Source: JAOUEA01 sp963790335
Lineage (GTDB): Bacteria > Actinomycetota > UBA4738 > HRBIN12
Length of the DNA stretch: 64,000 nucleotides
Direction of reading: 5' to 3'
Assembly: GCA_963790335.1 (NCBI GenBank)
Contig: CAWBOB010000008.1
Span: 372,001 to 436,000 of the forward strand
This document shows, piece after piece, positions 1 to 9,393 of the stretch. Position numbers and translations under genes: made by a program. The notes under the pieces were generated by a model. It saw only the letters and a program-made list of their open reading frames with translations, was not told the DNA's origin and did not search any database. Position 1 is the stretch's first letter, and every line of letters begins with the position of its first letter.

Positions 1-395
1 TCGTAGAACTCGAAGTACGCGTCGGCGTCGCGCTTGGAGACCTGGGCGATCGACTCGCGCGTGATGCGGTCGTCGGTGTGCTGGATGATCGAGCGTCCGT
101 CGCGCATCGGCATGTATCCCTGGCCGAGGGGAAGCAGCTTGAACCCGAACCGTTCCAGCTGCAGGTCGCGGCGCACGCTCGGCGGCATCAGCGACATCGT
201 GTACGACAGCGTGTTGACCTTGACGCCGGGAAGCTCGTCGGGCCAGGGCTCCATCGTGTCGGCCGCCCCGCCCGTCTTGTGCCGCTTCTCGAGCACGACC
301 GTGCGGGCGCCGTGCTTGGCCAGGTAGGCAGCGGCGACGAGCCCGTTGTGTCCTCCGCCCACCACGATCGCGTCGTAGCTGTTCACGTTGCCCAT
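1..395 (-). CDS. FAD-dependent oxidoreductase, phytoene-dehydrogenase-like (3' part cut by window edge)
   Basis: The ATG lies at 395-393 and the frame is open to the window edge, giving about 131 residues. Residues 8-30 read as a Rossmann FAD site (AIVVGGGHNGLVAAAYLAK), followed by LEKRHKTGGAADT. This matches the NAD(P)/FAD-binding start of the phytoene dehydrogenase/amine-oxidase-like superfamily (PYROXD2-like branch). The substrate cannot be inferred from the N-terminus. It is transcribed away from msrA, and the two share the 173-bp gap. Confidence 0.8.
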   Translation of the reverse strand, partial: MGNVNSYDAIVVGGGHNGLVAAAYLAKHGARTVVLEKRHKTGGAADTMEPWPDELPGVKVNTLSYTMSLMPPSVRRDLQLERFGFKLLPLGQGYMPMRDGRSIIQHTDDRITRESIAQVSKRDADAYFEFY

Positions 396-508
396 CGGTT
401 TGAATCTCCGTTCAATCTCGGGTCGGCGAAGCGTACACCGTCACCGACCACGCTGGGTAGTGGGCCTGCCGCAACGGAACGCGCGTCACCTGCGACGATA
501 GGAAGGCA

Positions 509-539
509 GGCTGCGCGTCCCCGAAGGGAACGCGCAGCC
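509..539. promoter_or_regulatory. Strong hairpin in the msrA leader
   Basis: A 10-bp perfect stem (GGCTGCGCGT with ACGCGCAGCC) encloses a further 3-bp CCC/GGG stem around a cGAA loop. It ends 29 bases before the msrA start and has no T-run after it. It could be an mRNA leader structure or a leftover terminator; nothing in the sequence decides. Confidence 0.4.
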
Positions 540-568
540 CCACACGACCGACAGGGAGGTCCGACACC

Positions 569-1084
569 ATGCACGAGTTCGCGACGTTCGGCGCCGGGTG
601 CTTCTGGGGTGTCGAGTGGGTGTTCCGCCAGGTTCCCGGCGTGGTGGAGGCCGTCTCGGGATACGCAGGAGGATCCGTCGAGGACCCCGATTACCGACTC
701 GTCTGCACCGGCACGACCGGTCACGCCGAGGTGGTGCGGCTGGAGTTCGATCCGGCGATCGTGCGCTACGAGCAGCTGCTCGAGGTGTTCTGGGCCATGC
801 ACGATCCGACGCAGCGCGACCGCCAAGGCCCCGACGTGGGCTCGCAGTACCGGAGCGTGATCTTCACGCACTCCCCGGAGCAGCGGAGCGCCGCCGAGAC
901 GTCCCGAGAGCGAGCGCAGGCGAGCTTCGACCGCACGATCGCCACCGAGATCGAGGAAGCCGGCACCTTCTACCCCGCCGAGGACTACCACCAGCGCTAC
1001 TACGACACGACGGGGCACGAGCCGTACTGCCACGTGCTTCCTGCCGGCGTGCTCGAGCGCTTCGGCCTCGTCGGCACCGCCTGA
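569..1084 (+). CDS. msrA: Peptide methionine-S-sulfoxide reductase MsrA
   Basis: A 171-residue cytoplasmic repair enzyme that reduces the S epimer of methionine sulfoxide in proteins. The catalytic motif GCFWGVE is at residues 10-16 with nucleophilic Cys11. The family signature GYAGG follows, then FYPAEDYHQRYY near residue 135. A second Cys near the end (EPYCHV) could act as the resolving cysteine. Length is normal for the family. The ATG is preceded by a good Shine-Dalgarno (CAGGGAGG). It appears to be a single-gene unit; the next gene converges on it. Confidence 0.95.
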   Translation: MHEFATFGAGCFWGVEWVFRQVPGVVEAVSGYAGGSVEDPDYRLVCTGTTGHAEVVRLEFDPAIVRYEQLLEVFWAMHDPTQRDRQGPDVGSQYRSVIFTHSPEQRSAAETSRERAQASFDRTIATEIEEAGTFYPAEDYHQRYYDTTGHEPYCHVLPAGVLERFGLVGTA

Positions 1085-1093
1085 GGCGGCCGC

Positions 1094-1791
1094 TCAGCCG
1101 TCTCGGAACCCCACGAGCCGGTGGGTTCCGTCGCAGAACGGCTTGTTCTCCGATCGGCCGCAGCGACAGAGCGTGACCCGGTTGCGGACCTCGTAGGCCT
1201 CGCCGTCGGCGGCGACGATCCTGACGCCACCACGCACCCAGAGGGGACCGTCACGCACGACCCCGATGCTCACGGGGAGCGCCGGCTCGAGCGGCTCGCT
1301 CGCCGGGCTCGGGTCGCATCTCGAGGGCGCCCGAGGGGCAGAGGCGCACCATCTGCATCAGTCGCTCGCGCACCGCCGGGTCGGCGGCCTTGTGGGCGAG
1401 TCGCTGCCACGTGGTGAAGCGGTCGGCGCAGAACCCCGCGTGCTCGCACGTCGAGGCGTCGTAGCTCACGGTTCCCTCGCCAGCCGCGACGTCACGACGC
1501 CGATCGGCGATCGCGCCACGGTCGGCCGTCTCCGCGCCGTCGAACGCGATGGACCTATGGGTGCCGTCGCAGAAGGGCTTCGACCCCGATCGTCCGCAGC
1601 GACAGAGCACGTACCGCTCGTCGGCTTCGTCGATCGGCTCGTCGGGTACCCACCCGACGGGCTCTCCGAACTCGGTCTCGACCTGCGCCGTGCGCGCGAC
1701 CGGCACGCCTCCCCGCACGAGGTAGGGGCCGTCGGTGCGTACCCGGATCTCGCGGGCGGTCCTGGCCGTCGGGTTCGATCACGCCTTCCAT
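1094..1791 (-). CDS. CDGSH iron-sulfur protein with central ferredoxin-like domain (frameshifted)
   Basis: Three readable parts lie in successive frames. First is a CDGSH motif (CRCGRSGSKPFCDGTH), then a divergent 4Fe-4S segment (CEHAGFC ... RLCPSGAL, Fer4_19 type). After a frame change near 1250 comes a second CDGSH motif (CRCGRSENKPFCDGTH) ending at the TGA at 1096-1094. This CDGSH/Fer4_19/CDGSH layout is a known small redox family of about 230 residues that binds 2Fe-2S clusters through Cys3-His. The best start is the ATG at 1791, which needs another one-base correction near 1760. The total span is 3n+2, fitting two single-base insertions. The exact redox partner is unknown. Confidence 0.75.
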
Positions 1792-1871
1792 GGTCGCGGG
1801 CCGCGCTCCGCATGTCACGTGCCCACGCTTGCGGCCCGGAGTGAGCGAGCCGGTATAGCATCGTCGAACGC

Positions 1872-3920
1872 ATGTTCGATACGCTCAACGATGCCCAGCG
1901 CGATGCGGTCACCCACGGCGAGGGGCCACTGCTGGTGGTGGCCGGCGCCGGTACGGGCAAGACCACGACGCTCGCATCGCGTGTCGCGTGGCTCCTGGCC
2001 GGGGGGGTTCGGCCCGAACGCCTGCTGCTGCTCACGTTCAGTCGTCGCGCCGCGCGCGAGATGACGTCGCGGGCCCAACGCATCGCCGGGGCCCACGACG
2101 GAGACATCGACGCTTCCCGCATCTGGAGCGGCACCTTCCACGCGATCGGGAATCGCCTGCTACGGCTGCACGGACGCGCGCTCGGCCTCGACCCCGGGTT
2201 CACGGTGCTCGACCAGTCCGACGCCGCCGACGTGATGAACCTGCTCCGCGACGAGCTCGGGTACGCGAGCCGCGAGCGACGCTTCCCGCGCAAGGAGACG
2301 CTCGTCGGCATCTACTCCCGAACCGTCAACGCCGGAGAGCCCTTGAGCGATGTGCTGAAGCGCCGATACCCCTGGTGCCTCGAGGAGGCCGACGGCATCA
2401 GGCGCATCTTCGGCGCCTACACGGAGCGCAAGCGCGCCCAGCAGGTGCTCGACTACGACGACCTGCTCCTGTTCTGGAAGGCGATCGCGACCTCCGAGGC
2501 CACGCGCGCGCAGCTGGCCGGCATGTTCGATCACGTGCTGGTCGACGAGTACCAGGACACCAACGCGCTGCAGGCCGACATCCTCGAGGGACTCAGGCCC
2601 GAGGGCACCACGCGCAACCTCACCGTCGTCGGCGACGACGCGCAGTCGATCTACGGGTTCCGGGCCGCGACGGTTCGCAACATCCTGGAGTTCCCTGCGC
2701 GGTTCCCAGGGGCGGGGGTCGTACGCCTCGAGCAGAACTACCGGTCGACGCCGATGCTGCTCGCTTCCTCGAACGCGGTGATCGCGTTGAGCCCGCAACG
2801 TCACGACAAGACGTTGTGGTCGGCCCGGCGCGACGACCGAACCCCCACGTTGCAGACCTGCCTCGATGAGGCCGAGCAGTGTGACGCCGTCTGCGAGTCG
2901 GTCCTCGCGCATCGCGAGCAGGGAGTGCCGCTCAAGGAGCAGGCGGTGCTCTTCAGGGCCGCCCACCACAGCGACCACCTCGAGGTCGAGCTGACACGTC
3001 GGAACATCCCGTTCGTGAAGTACGGCGGGTTGAAGTTCATGGAAGCCGCGCACGTGAAGGACGCGCTCGCGATCCTGCGGGTGCTCGAGAACCCGCACGA
3101 TGAGGTGGCGTGGTTCCGGGTGCTGCAGCTCCCAGACGGCATGGGTCCCGCCACGGCACGCCGGCTCATGGAGGCGATCGGCGTGCGAGCGGATCCGTCG
3201 GCGGGTCGGGGCAGATGTCTCCCCTCGCGCGATTGCTCGACGAGACCGTCGAGGTGCCGCGGAGCGCGGTCGAAGCGCTCCGACAGCTCCGGTCGGCGCT
3301 CCGCGGCTGCGCCGACGAGACCGTGCTCTCCCCGGCGGCCCAGATCGAGCGGCTGCGGGAGTTCCTCGACCCGGTGATCGCCGGGCGCTACGACGCGTCG
3401 GCCGCGCGCCTTCGCGACCTCGACCAGCTCGCCGCGCTCGCCGCCGGATACGAGTCGCGCGGGCGGTTCATCGCCGAGCTCACGCTCGACCCACCGTCAT
3501 CGACCGGCGACCTCGCGGGGCCTCCGCTGCTCGACGAGGACTGGCTCGTGCTCTCGACGATCCATTCCGCCAAGGGCCTCGAGTTCGACGTCGTGCACCT
3601 CATCCACGCCGCCGACGGCATGATCCCGAGCGACATGGCGACCGGTGACGACGACGAGATCGAGGAGGAGCGCCGCCTGCTGTACGTGGCGCTCACCCGG
3701 GCGCGCGACGCCCTGCACGTCTACCGGCCGATGCGCTACTACCGCCGGCCCAGAGGTGACCCGCACTCGTACTCGCAGCTCTCGAGGTTCCTGGAGCCGC
3801 CCGAGGTCCGCGCAACCTTCGAGGAGATCGGACCCCGCGTCGACCCCTCGCACGAGGTCGTGGAACTCACCGGAACCGTCCGACGTCGACGCGTACCTCG
3901 CCGGCCTCTGGTCGGAGTAG
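1872..3920 (+). CDS. UvrD/PcrA/Rep-family ATP-dependent DNA helicase (frameshifted)
   Basis: A superfamily 1A 3'-5' helicase of about 680 residues. Walker A GAGTGKTTT is at residues 25-33, the QxxA box (NDAQRDAV) at 6-13, motif II is VDEYQDTN and motif III VGDDAQSIYGFR. After a frame change near 3205 come motif V/VI segments STIHSAKGLEFDVV and YVALTRARD. A second frame change near 3880 leads to the terminus DVDAYLAGLWSE and a TAG at 3918-3920. The likely role is DNA repair or replication-fork restart. There is no Shine-Dalgarno; TAGCAT ends 10 bases before the ATG, so initiation may be nearly leaderless. Confidence 0.88.
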
Positions 3921-3944
3921 CTCCGCCGACGCTGGCGGCGCTGG

Positions 3945-3950
3945 TAGCGT
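3945..3950 (+). promoter_or_regulatory. Putative -10 (TAGCGT) for a leaderless start
   Basis: A TAnnnT hexamer ends seven bases before the GTG at 3958, the spacing expected when transcription begins at the start codon. It supports GTG 3958 as the start of the HAD gene. Confidence 0.4.
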
Positions 3951-3957
3951 CGACCGC

Positions 3958-4661
3958 GTGGTCAACGAGGGGTCGGCACGCCGCGGAACGGGAGCGCTAC
4001 GACGCGGTGCTGCTCGACCTGTACGACACGCTCGTGTGGAGCGACTGGTACTCGTGGCAGGGCCGCCTCGCCGACCGCCTCGGCATCTCACACGAGGCGC
4101 TCGGGCAGGCCTTCAACCGGACGCGTCCCGCACGCAGCACGGGCCGGCATGCCGACACCGAAGCGGACCTCACCGCGGTGCTCGCGGCTGCCGACGTCGA
4201 GCCGACGCCCGAGCTGCTCGCCGAGCTGATGCAGATGGAAGCCGAGATGGCCGCTTCGGTCCGGCTCTACGACGACTCCCTGGTGGTCGTCAGGGCCTTG
4301 CGGGACCTCGGCATGCCCACCGCGCTCGTGAGCAACTGCTCGCACAACACGCGGCCGATCGTCGACCGGCTCGGGCTCGAGCGGGAGTTCGACGCGGTGA
4401 TCCTGTCGTTCGAGATCGGCGCGATGAAGCCCGACGCAGCCATCTATCGCGAGGCGCTCGCGCGCGTCGGCGACCCGGACCCAGCCCGATCGGTCTTCGT
4501 CGACGACCAGATCCGCTACTGCGACGGCGCGGCGGCGGTCGGGCTGCAGACGTTCGTGATCCTGCGCCCCGAGGAAGCGCTCGAGGGGCGGCCCACCGAC
4601 ATGAACGGGCATCGGCCGATCGATTCTCTGCGCCCCGCTGCTCGACACCGCCATCGCCTAG
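3958..4661 (+). CDS. HAD-superfamily hydrolase (frameshifted)
   Basis: HAD phosphatase-like protein of about 234 residues. Motif I is LDLYDTL (nucleophile Asp plus Asp two turns on), motif II LVSNCS, motif III Lys in AMKPDAAIY, and motif IV FVDDQ. The alpha-helical cap lies between motifs I and II, as in subclass I enzymes. The span is 3n+2, fitting two inserted bases: one near 3980 joining the GTG start to the main frame, one near 4635 restoring the end APLLDTAIA and a TAG at 4659-4661. It converges on the next gene with a 4-base overlap. The substrate is unknown. Confidence 0.75.
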
Positions 4662-5365
4662 CCCCGGCGGCTGAGCACGACCAGCAGGATCGACGCGTAC
4701 TGACAGACGGCCGCCGCGATCGTCGCGGCATGCCACACCTCGTGGTAGCCGAACGTGCGCGGCCACGGGTTCGGGCGATTCGTCGCGAGCACCAGCGCGC
4801 CGAACGAATAGATCAGGCCGCCTGCGACCAGCAGCACGGTCTCGGGCACGGTGAGACCACGCAGCAGCGCCGGAAGGCTCACGACGACGAGCCAGCCGAG
4901 CCCGATGTACATGAACCCGGAGAGCACGTGCAGATCGATGCGGTAGAGCTTCGTCGCGACACCGACGGCCGCTCCCACCCAGACGGCGAGGAGGACGGCC
5001 GTGCGCGAGCGTGCCGCGCAGGACCAGCAGGCAGAACGGCGTGTAGGTGCCGGCGATCAGCACGAAGATCATCGAGTGATCGAGGCGGCGCATGCGCGCG
5101 TAGGCCGCCTCGGTCCAGTCGCCCAGGTGGTAGGAGGCGCTCACGCCGAACAGCCCGATGAGGGCGAGCGCGTAGATCGACACCGCCACCCGCGCCGTGC
5201 GTCGGGAGCGAGCAGCACGAGCGCCAGCCCGGCGGGGATCGCGCCGATGAACGCGCTCTGGTGCAGCCGTCCGCGCAAGCGAGGTTTCGGCCGTTCGTGG
5301 ATCGGGATCGCGCGGAGCGCCCGTCGGTCGGCCAGCGCGTCGAGGTCGCGGTTCGGGTTCGCCAT
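4658..5365 (-). CDS. trhA: Haemolysin III / TrhA-type seven-TM membrane protein (frameshifted)
   Basis: About 235 residues in pieces of three frames. The N-terminus MANPNRDLDAL starts at 5365. Then come AFIGAIPAGLALVLLA, the segment ALIGLFGVSASYHLGDW, DHSMIFVLIAGTYTPF, YRIDLHVLSGFMYIGLG and GYHEVWHAATIAAA. The conserved Ser, Asp and His residues (ASYH, DHSM, EVWH) are those of the PAQR/haemolysin III family. Frame changes lie near 5200 and 5000. A role in membrane-energy or ion homeostasis is known for relatives; nothing here refines it. It is convergent with the HAD gene and divergent from ppk2. Confidence 0.82.
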
Positions 5366-5426
5366 CTCCAGTCCAAGCGTAGGCCACCTACACTTCGAAG
5401 CACTGCTCGACTGCGAGGAGCGAGAC

Positions 5427-6275
5427 ATGTCCGAGGCGATGGAGCGCGAAGGGTCCGGCAAGGGCAAGTTCCCCAAGAAGTCCTACGAGCGGGAGCTGTT
5501 CCGGCTGCAGGAAGAGCTCGTGAAGATGGAGCAGTGGGTCGCCGCCACGGGCGCGAGGGTCGTCGCGATCTTCGAGGGACGCGATGCGGCCGGCAAGGGC
5601 GGCGCCATCCAGCGCATCACCGAACACACGAACCCACGCGTCACGAAACACGTCGCCCTGCCGAAGCCGTCGGACCGGGAGCGCACCCAGTGGTACTTCC
5701 AGCGCTACGTCGAGGAGCTGCCGGCGGCGGGCGAGATCGTGCTGTTCGACCGCAGCTGGTACAACCGCGCCGGGGTCGAACGGGTGCTCGGGTTCTGCAC
5801 CCAGGCCGAGTACTACCGCTTCCTGCGCCAGACACCGATCTTCGAACGGCTGCTCGTCGAGGACGGCATCATCCTGATCAAGTACTGGTTCTCGGTGAGC
5901 GACGAGGAGCAGGAACGACGGTTCGCCAAGCGCATCGACGATCCGCTCCGCCGCTGGAAGCTCTCCGAGACCGACCTGTACTCGCGCACGAAGTGGGTGG
6001 ACTACTCACGAGCCAAGGACGAGATGTTCGTGCACACCGACATCCCCGAGGCGCCGTGGTACGTGGTCGATGCCGACAACAAGAAGAAGGCGCGCCTGAA
6101 CTGCATCGCGCACCTGTTGTCGATGGTTCCCTACGAGGAGCGGCCGGTTCCCGAGATCGAGGTGCCCGACCGCCAGCGCGACGAGGGCTACGTGCGCCCA
6201 CCACGGGATCTCTACACGTACGTGCCCGACCACGCCGACGAGCTGCTTCGCGCGACGAAGGACAGCGCAGACTGA
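5427..6275 (+). CDS. ppk2: Polyphosphate kinase 2 (PPK2)
   Basis: 282 residues, intact. Walker A-like loop FEGRDAAGKGGA at about 50-61 and Walker B/lid DRSWYNRAGVERVLGF are diagnostic of PPK2. KYWFSVSDEEQERRF and the C-terminal YVVDADNKKKARLN complete the fold. Class I PPK2 enzymes phosphorylate NDPs with polyphosphate. The chosen ATG starts MSEAMERE; the frame is open further upstream but overlaps the divergent gene. No operon partner is evident. Confidence 0.93.
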   Translation: MSEAMEREGSGKGKFPKKSYERELFRLQEELVKMEQWVAATGARVVAIFEGRDAAGKGGAIQRITEHTNPRVTKHVALPKPSDRERTQWYFQRYVEELPAAGEIVLFDRSWYNRAGVERVLGFCTQAEYYRFLRQTPIFERLLVEDGIILIKYWFSVSDEEQERRFAKRIDDPLRRWKLSETDLYSRTKWVDYSRAKDEMFVHTDIPEAPWYVVDADNKKKARLNCIAHLLSMVPYEERPVPEIEVPDRQRDEGYVRPPRDLYTYVPDHADELLRATKDSAD

Positions 6276-6320
6276 CCCTGGAGCCGATCGACACCCCTAC
6301 CGATGTCAGATCGAGCCCGT

Positions 6321-7019
6321 TCACACCAGGTCGTCGAGGGCTTCCGCGACGGACTTGCGGATGCCCGTCACGAACGGGATCTCGACTTTGGTGTAGAGCC
6401 GAGCTCTGGTGTTCCGCAGCTCGCGGATCACGTCGACCAGGTGATCGGCCCGCTCGGCCTCGAACGCGAGGATCCACTCCCAGTCGCCCGAGCCCGAACC
6501 CGCTCGTGGTGTTCGCGAGCACCTGCGGGAACTCGCGACCGACGACCCCGTGCTCGCGCAGCAGCTCGCCCCGCTCCTCACGAGGCAGCAGGTACCACTC
6601 GGGCGTGCGCACGAACGGGTAGACGCAGAGGAAGGTCTCGGGCGGCGTGCCCTTCACGAACGCGGGCTGATGATCGGGCGTGAACTCGGCGGGCTTGACG
6701 GCGCCCATGAACGTCCACGTGAGATCCATGAGCCGCCCCGCACTGGTGCGCCGGAGCTCCACCAGGAACCGCTGCAGCTCCTGCGGCGAGTGCCCGACGA
6801 GCCAGAGCATCAGGTCGGCGTCGGCGCGGAAACCGACCGTCGAGTACGTGCCGCGCACGTCGACCCGGCCTTCCCACGCCTTGTAGAGGTTCTCGATCTC
6901 CTGGGCGGCATCGCGGAGATCGTCGGCCGCCGCGAGCTCGTCGCGAAGGTCCGGTGAGGCCATGAACACCGGGTAGAGCGCGTAGATCGTGTCGTGTCGG
7001 TCGGTCGCGTGCCGGTCAT
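6321..7019 (-). CDS. hemQ: Coproheme decarboxylase HemQ/ChdC, chlorite-dismutase family (frameshifted)
   Basis: Last step of the coproporphyrin-dependent haem pathway: oxidative decarboxylation of coproheme to haem b. Recognisable segments are TIYALYPVFMAS, RGTYSTVGFRADADLMLW, WTFMGAVKPAEFTP, YPFVRTPEWYLLP and, after a frame change near 6500, DWEWILAFEAERADHLVD and FVTGIRKSVAEALDDLV. The first start available is an ATG at 7019 overlapping the hemY stop (ATGA); it joins the main frame after a one-base change near 6995. It is the last gene of the hemE-hemH-hemY-hemQ unit. Confidence 0.88.
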
Positions 7020-8412
7020 CGAACCGTCTCCTCGTGGTCGGTGGGTACGTGCGGCTCGCCGGCCGCGATGCGCTCCGCGATCGCGCCTGCGGCTCGCACG
7101 CAGTCGGGAACGCCCACGCCGTCGTAGGCCTGCCCGACCACGACGATACCGGCGGGGAGTGCGGCGCGGATGCCCGCCACGCGATCGAGGTGGCCGACCT
7201 CGTACTGCGGCATGGATGCGGGCCACCGCACCACGGCAGCGTGCTCGGGGGCATCGGGAAGGCTCACCACCGCCGCCAGGTGCCGGGCGCAGGCCTCGAC
7301 GATCTCGTGGTCGTCGGCGTCGAGCACGTCTTCCTCGCCCACGGCGCCCACGTAGCAACGCACGACGGCCCGATCGCCGTACGCGTCGGAGGGCCACTTG
7401 CTGCTGAGCCACGTCGCCGCGGTCATCGGGGCCTTGCCGCGCGGCACGACGAACCCCGTGCCGTCGGGAAGCCCCGGCTGCGTGCCGGGCGGATAGACCA
7501 TCAGCACGACTCCGGTCGACGCGTAGGCGATACGCGCGAGATCGGCCGCCACCGACGGGGCAACGCCGTGGAGCATGCGGGCGGTTTCGTGTGCGGGCGT
7601 CGTCGCGACGACGACGTCGGCCTCGAGCGAGTCTCCGGTCTCGAGCACGACGTGCCCCGGCGTGATGGCGGTGACCACCGCGTGCGTGCGCAGCCGATCG
7701 GCCGACGCGCTCGGCGAGCACGTCGGTGAGCCGATCGACACCACCGCGGGGCCGGGCGAACATCGGGCCGAGCTGCGAGCGCCGTGCGAGCTTCGACGTC
7801 GCCTGCGAGCCGCGGAACAGGCTCCCCTGCGCCCGCTCCCACGCGTGCAGATCGGGGAACGTCGCCCGCACGCTGAGTCGGTCGACGTCGCCCGCGTAGA
7901 GCCCGGCGAGGAGCGGAGCCAGCGCGAGATCGGTCGCCTCGTCGCCGAACCGGCGGCGCAGCAGTGAGCCCAGCGACTCGTCGTCATCGTCGCGGCGAGC
8001 GCGTCTGAGCAGGTCCTGCGCGGCACGGCGCCTGCCCGAGGCCGACAGGCCCGGGCCATCGCACGAGGTCTCCGATCTCGCCCGGGATGCCGAACGGAGC
8101 GTCCTTGATGAGCGGCACGAGGCCGGTATCGGTCCACAGATAGGCGCCGGTCGCGCCGGGCGACTCGAGCTCGATGCCGAGCTCCCGGCAGAGCTCGACC
8201 GCCCACGGCTTGCGGGCGAGGAAGGAGTCCGCGCCGGCCGGCACCATGAAGTCGCCGACCGTGACGCTGCGGAGCTTGCCGCCCGCGGCCGATCCGGCCT
8301 CGAGCACCGTCACGTCGATCTCCGGATCGGCCTGCATCAGGCGGTAGGCCACGGTGAGGCCGGTGACACCGCCGCCGACCACGACCACGCGGCGGGTTCG
8401 CGAGGCGCTCAC
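7016..8412 (-). CDS. hemY: Coproporphyrinogen III / protoporphyrinogen oxidase HemY (CgoX) (frameshifted)
   Basis: FAD enzyme of about 464 residues that oxidises coproporphyrinogen III to coproporphyrin III in the actinobacterial/firmicute pathway. The FAD motif VVVVGGGVTGLTVAYRL follows the GTG start at 8412. ADSFLARKPWAVELCRELG, the central GGVDRLTDVLAERV, and the C-terminal VVVGQAYDGVGVPDCVRAA (FAD-binding GVG motif) are all present. Two frame changes (near 8040 and 7710) fit the 3n+2 span. Its GTG overlaps the hemH stop (GTGA) and its stop overlaps the hemQ start, so the genes are translationally coupled. Confidence 0.9.
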
Positions 8413-9393
8413 GCGCCCGGCACCGTCGCGATGTGATCGCGAACGACCTCGGCGAGCACGTCGAGGTAGTCGGGGTCGGCATTCGGCATGCGGGTGCGAG
8501 CGAAGACGCAGACCCGCGCTCTCGGCGATGCCGCGGGCCTCGATGTCGAGGTCGTAGAGGATCTCGAGGTGGTCGGCGACGAAGCCCGCGCTGCAGACGA
8601 GCACGGCTCGATGTCCCTGCTCGGCGATCTGCTCGATGACGTCTTCTACGGGCGGGCCCCACCACGGGTCGGCGGTGCGTCCGGCGCTCTGCCAGGCGAT
8701 GAGATGCCTCCCGAGGCCGAGACGCTCGGCCACGAGGTCGGCTGTGCGCTGCAGCCCGTCGCGGTAGCGGCAGGAGTCGTCGCAGTCACAGTGCTTGCAC
8801 CGCTGGGTGCCGTCGTCGAGGGTGCGGACCGGCAAGCGAGTGGGCGCTGAAGATCACCACGGTGTCGTCGCGAACCTCGCCGGGCATCGCGTCGAGTGCT
8901 TCCCGTACCCGCTCGGTGAGGAACGCGATGAACGCCGGATGGTCGTGGTAGCTGCGCACGAACGTGAACACCGGCGTCTCGCCGTGGTCGTCGACGGCCT
9001 GGGCCACTCGCTCGACGTAGGTCTCGACCGACATGCCCGACCAGTGCGGCGCCATCACGATGCCGATACCTCGCTCGACGCCGTCGTCGCGCATCGCCTC
9101 CACGCCGTCGGTGATGAACGGTGGCGAGTGCTTCATGCCGAGGTAGGAGCGGAAGCGCGCGCCGAGTCGCCGTCGTTCAGACGATCGACGAGTCCCTCGG
9201 CCTGCGCGCGCGTCGTGTCGAGCAATGGGAAGACGTTCCCGATCGCCGCGTAGCGGTCCTTCAGCTCCTGCAGGTGCTCGGGGCTCGGGGCTCGGCCGCC
9301 TCTGATGTCGGTGTAGTACCGCTCGATGTCGTCGGGACCGGCGGCCGTGCCGTAGGCCATCACGAGCACCCCGATCGGCGAGGCGTCGCTCAT
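8409..9393 (-). CDS. hemH: Coproporphyrin III ferrochelatase HemH (CpfC) (frameshifted)
   Basis: Inserts Fe2+ into coproporphyrin III. The N-terminus MSDASPIGVLVMAYGTA starts at ATG 9393; AIGNVFPLLDTTRAQAEGL, RSYLGMKHSPPFI, VMAPHWSGMSVETY and VIFSAHSL (catalytic-site histidine region) follow. One extra base at about 8842 interrupts SAHSLPVRT. A Cys cluster, CKHCDCDDSC, then precedes RYRDGLQRTADLV; actinobacterial ferrochelatases carry a 2Fe-2S cluster bound by cysteines here. The end VPGA overlaps the hemY GTG. At least three frame changes occur (near 9170, 8842 and 8470). Confidence 0.88.

Noticed and set aside
383..1033. Long minus-strand ORF opposite msrA
   Set aside because: Antisense shadow of msrA caused by high GC; no recognisable protein and no start signals.
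2160..3098. 312-codon minus-strand ORF opposite the helicase
   Set aside because: Shadow of the UvrD-like gene in a low-stop frame; composition (Glu/Val/Arg-rich) typical of antisense reading.
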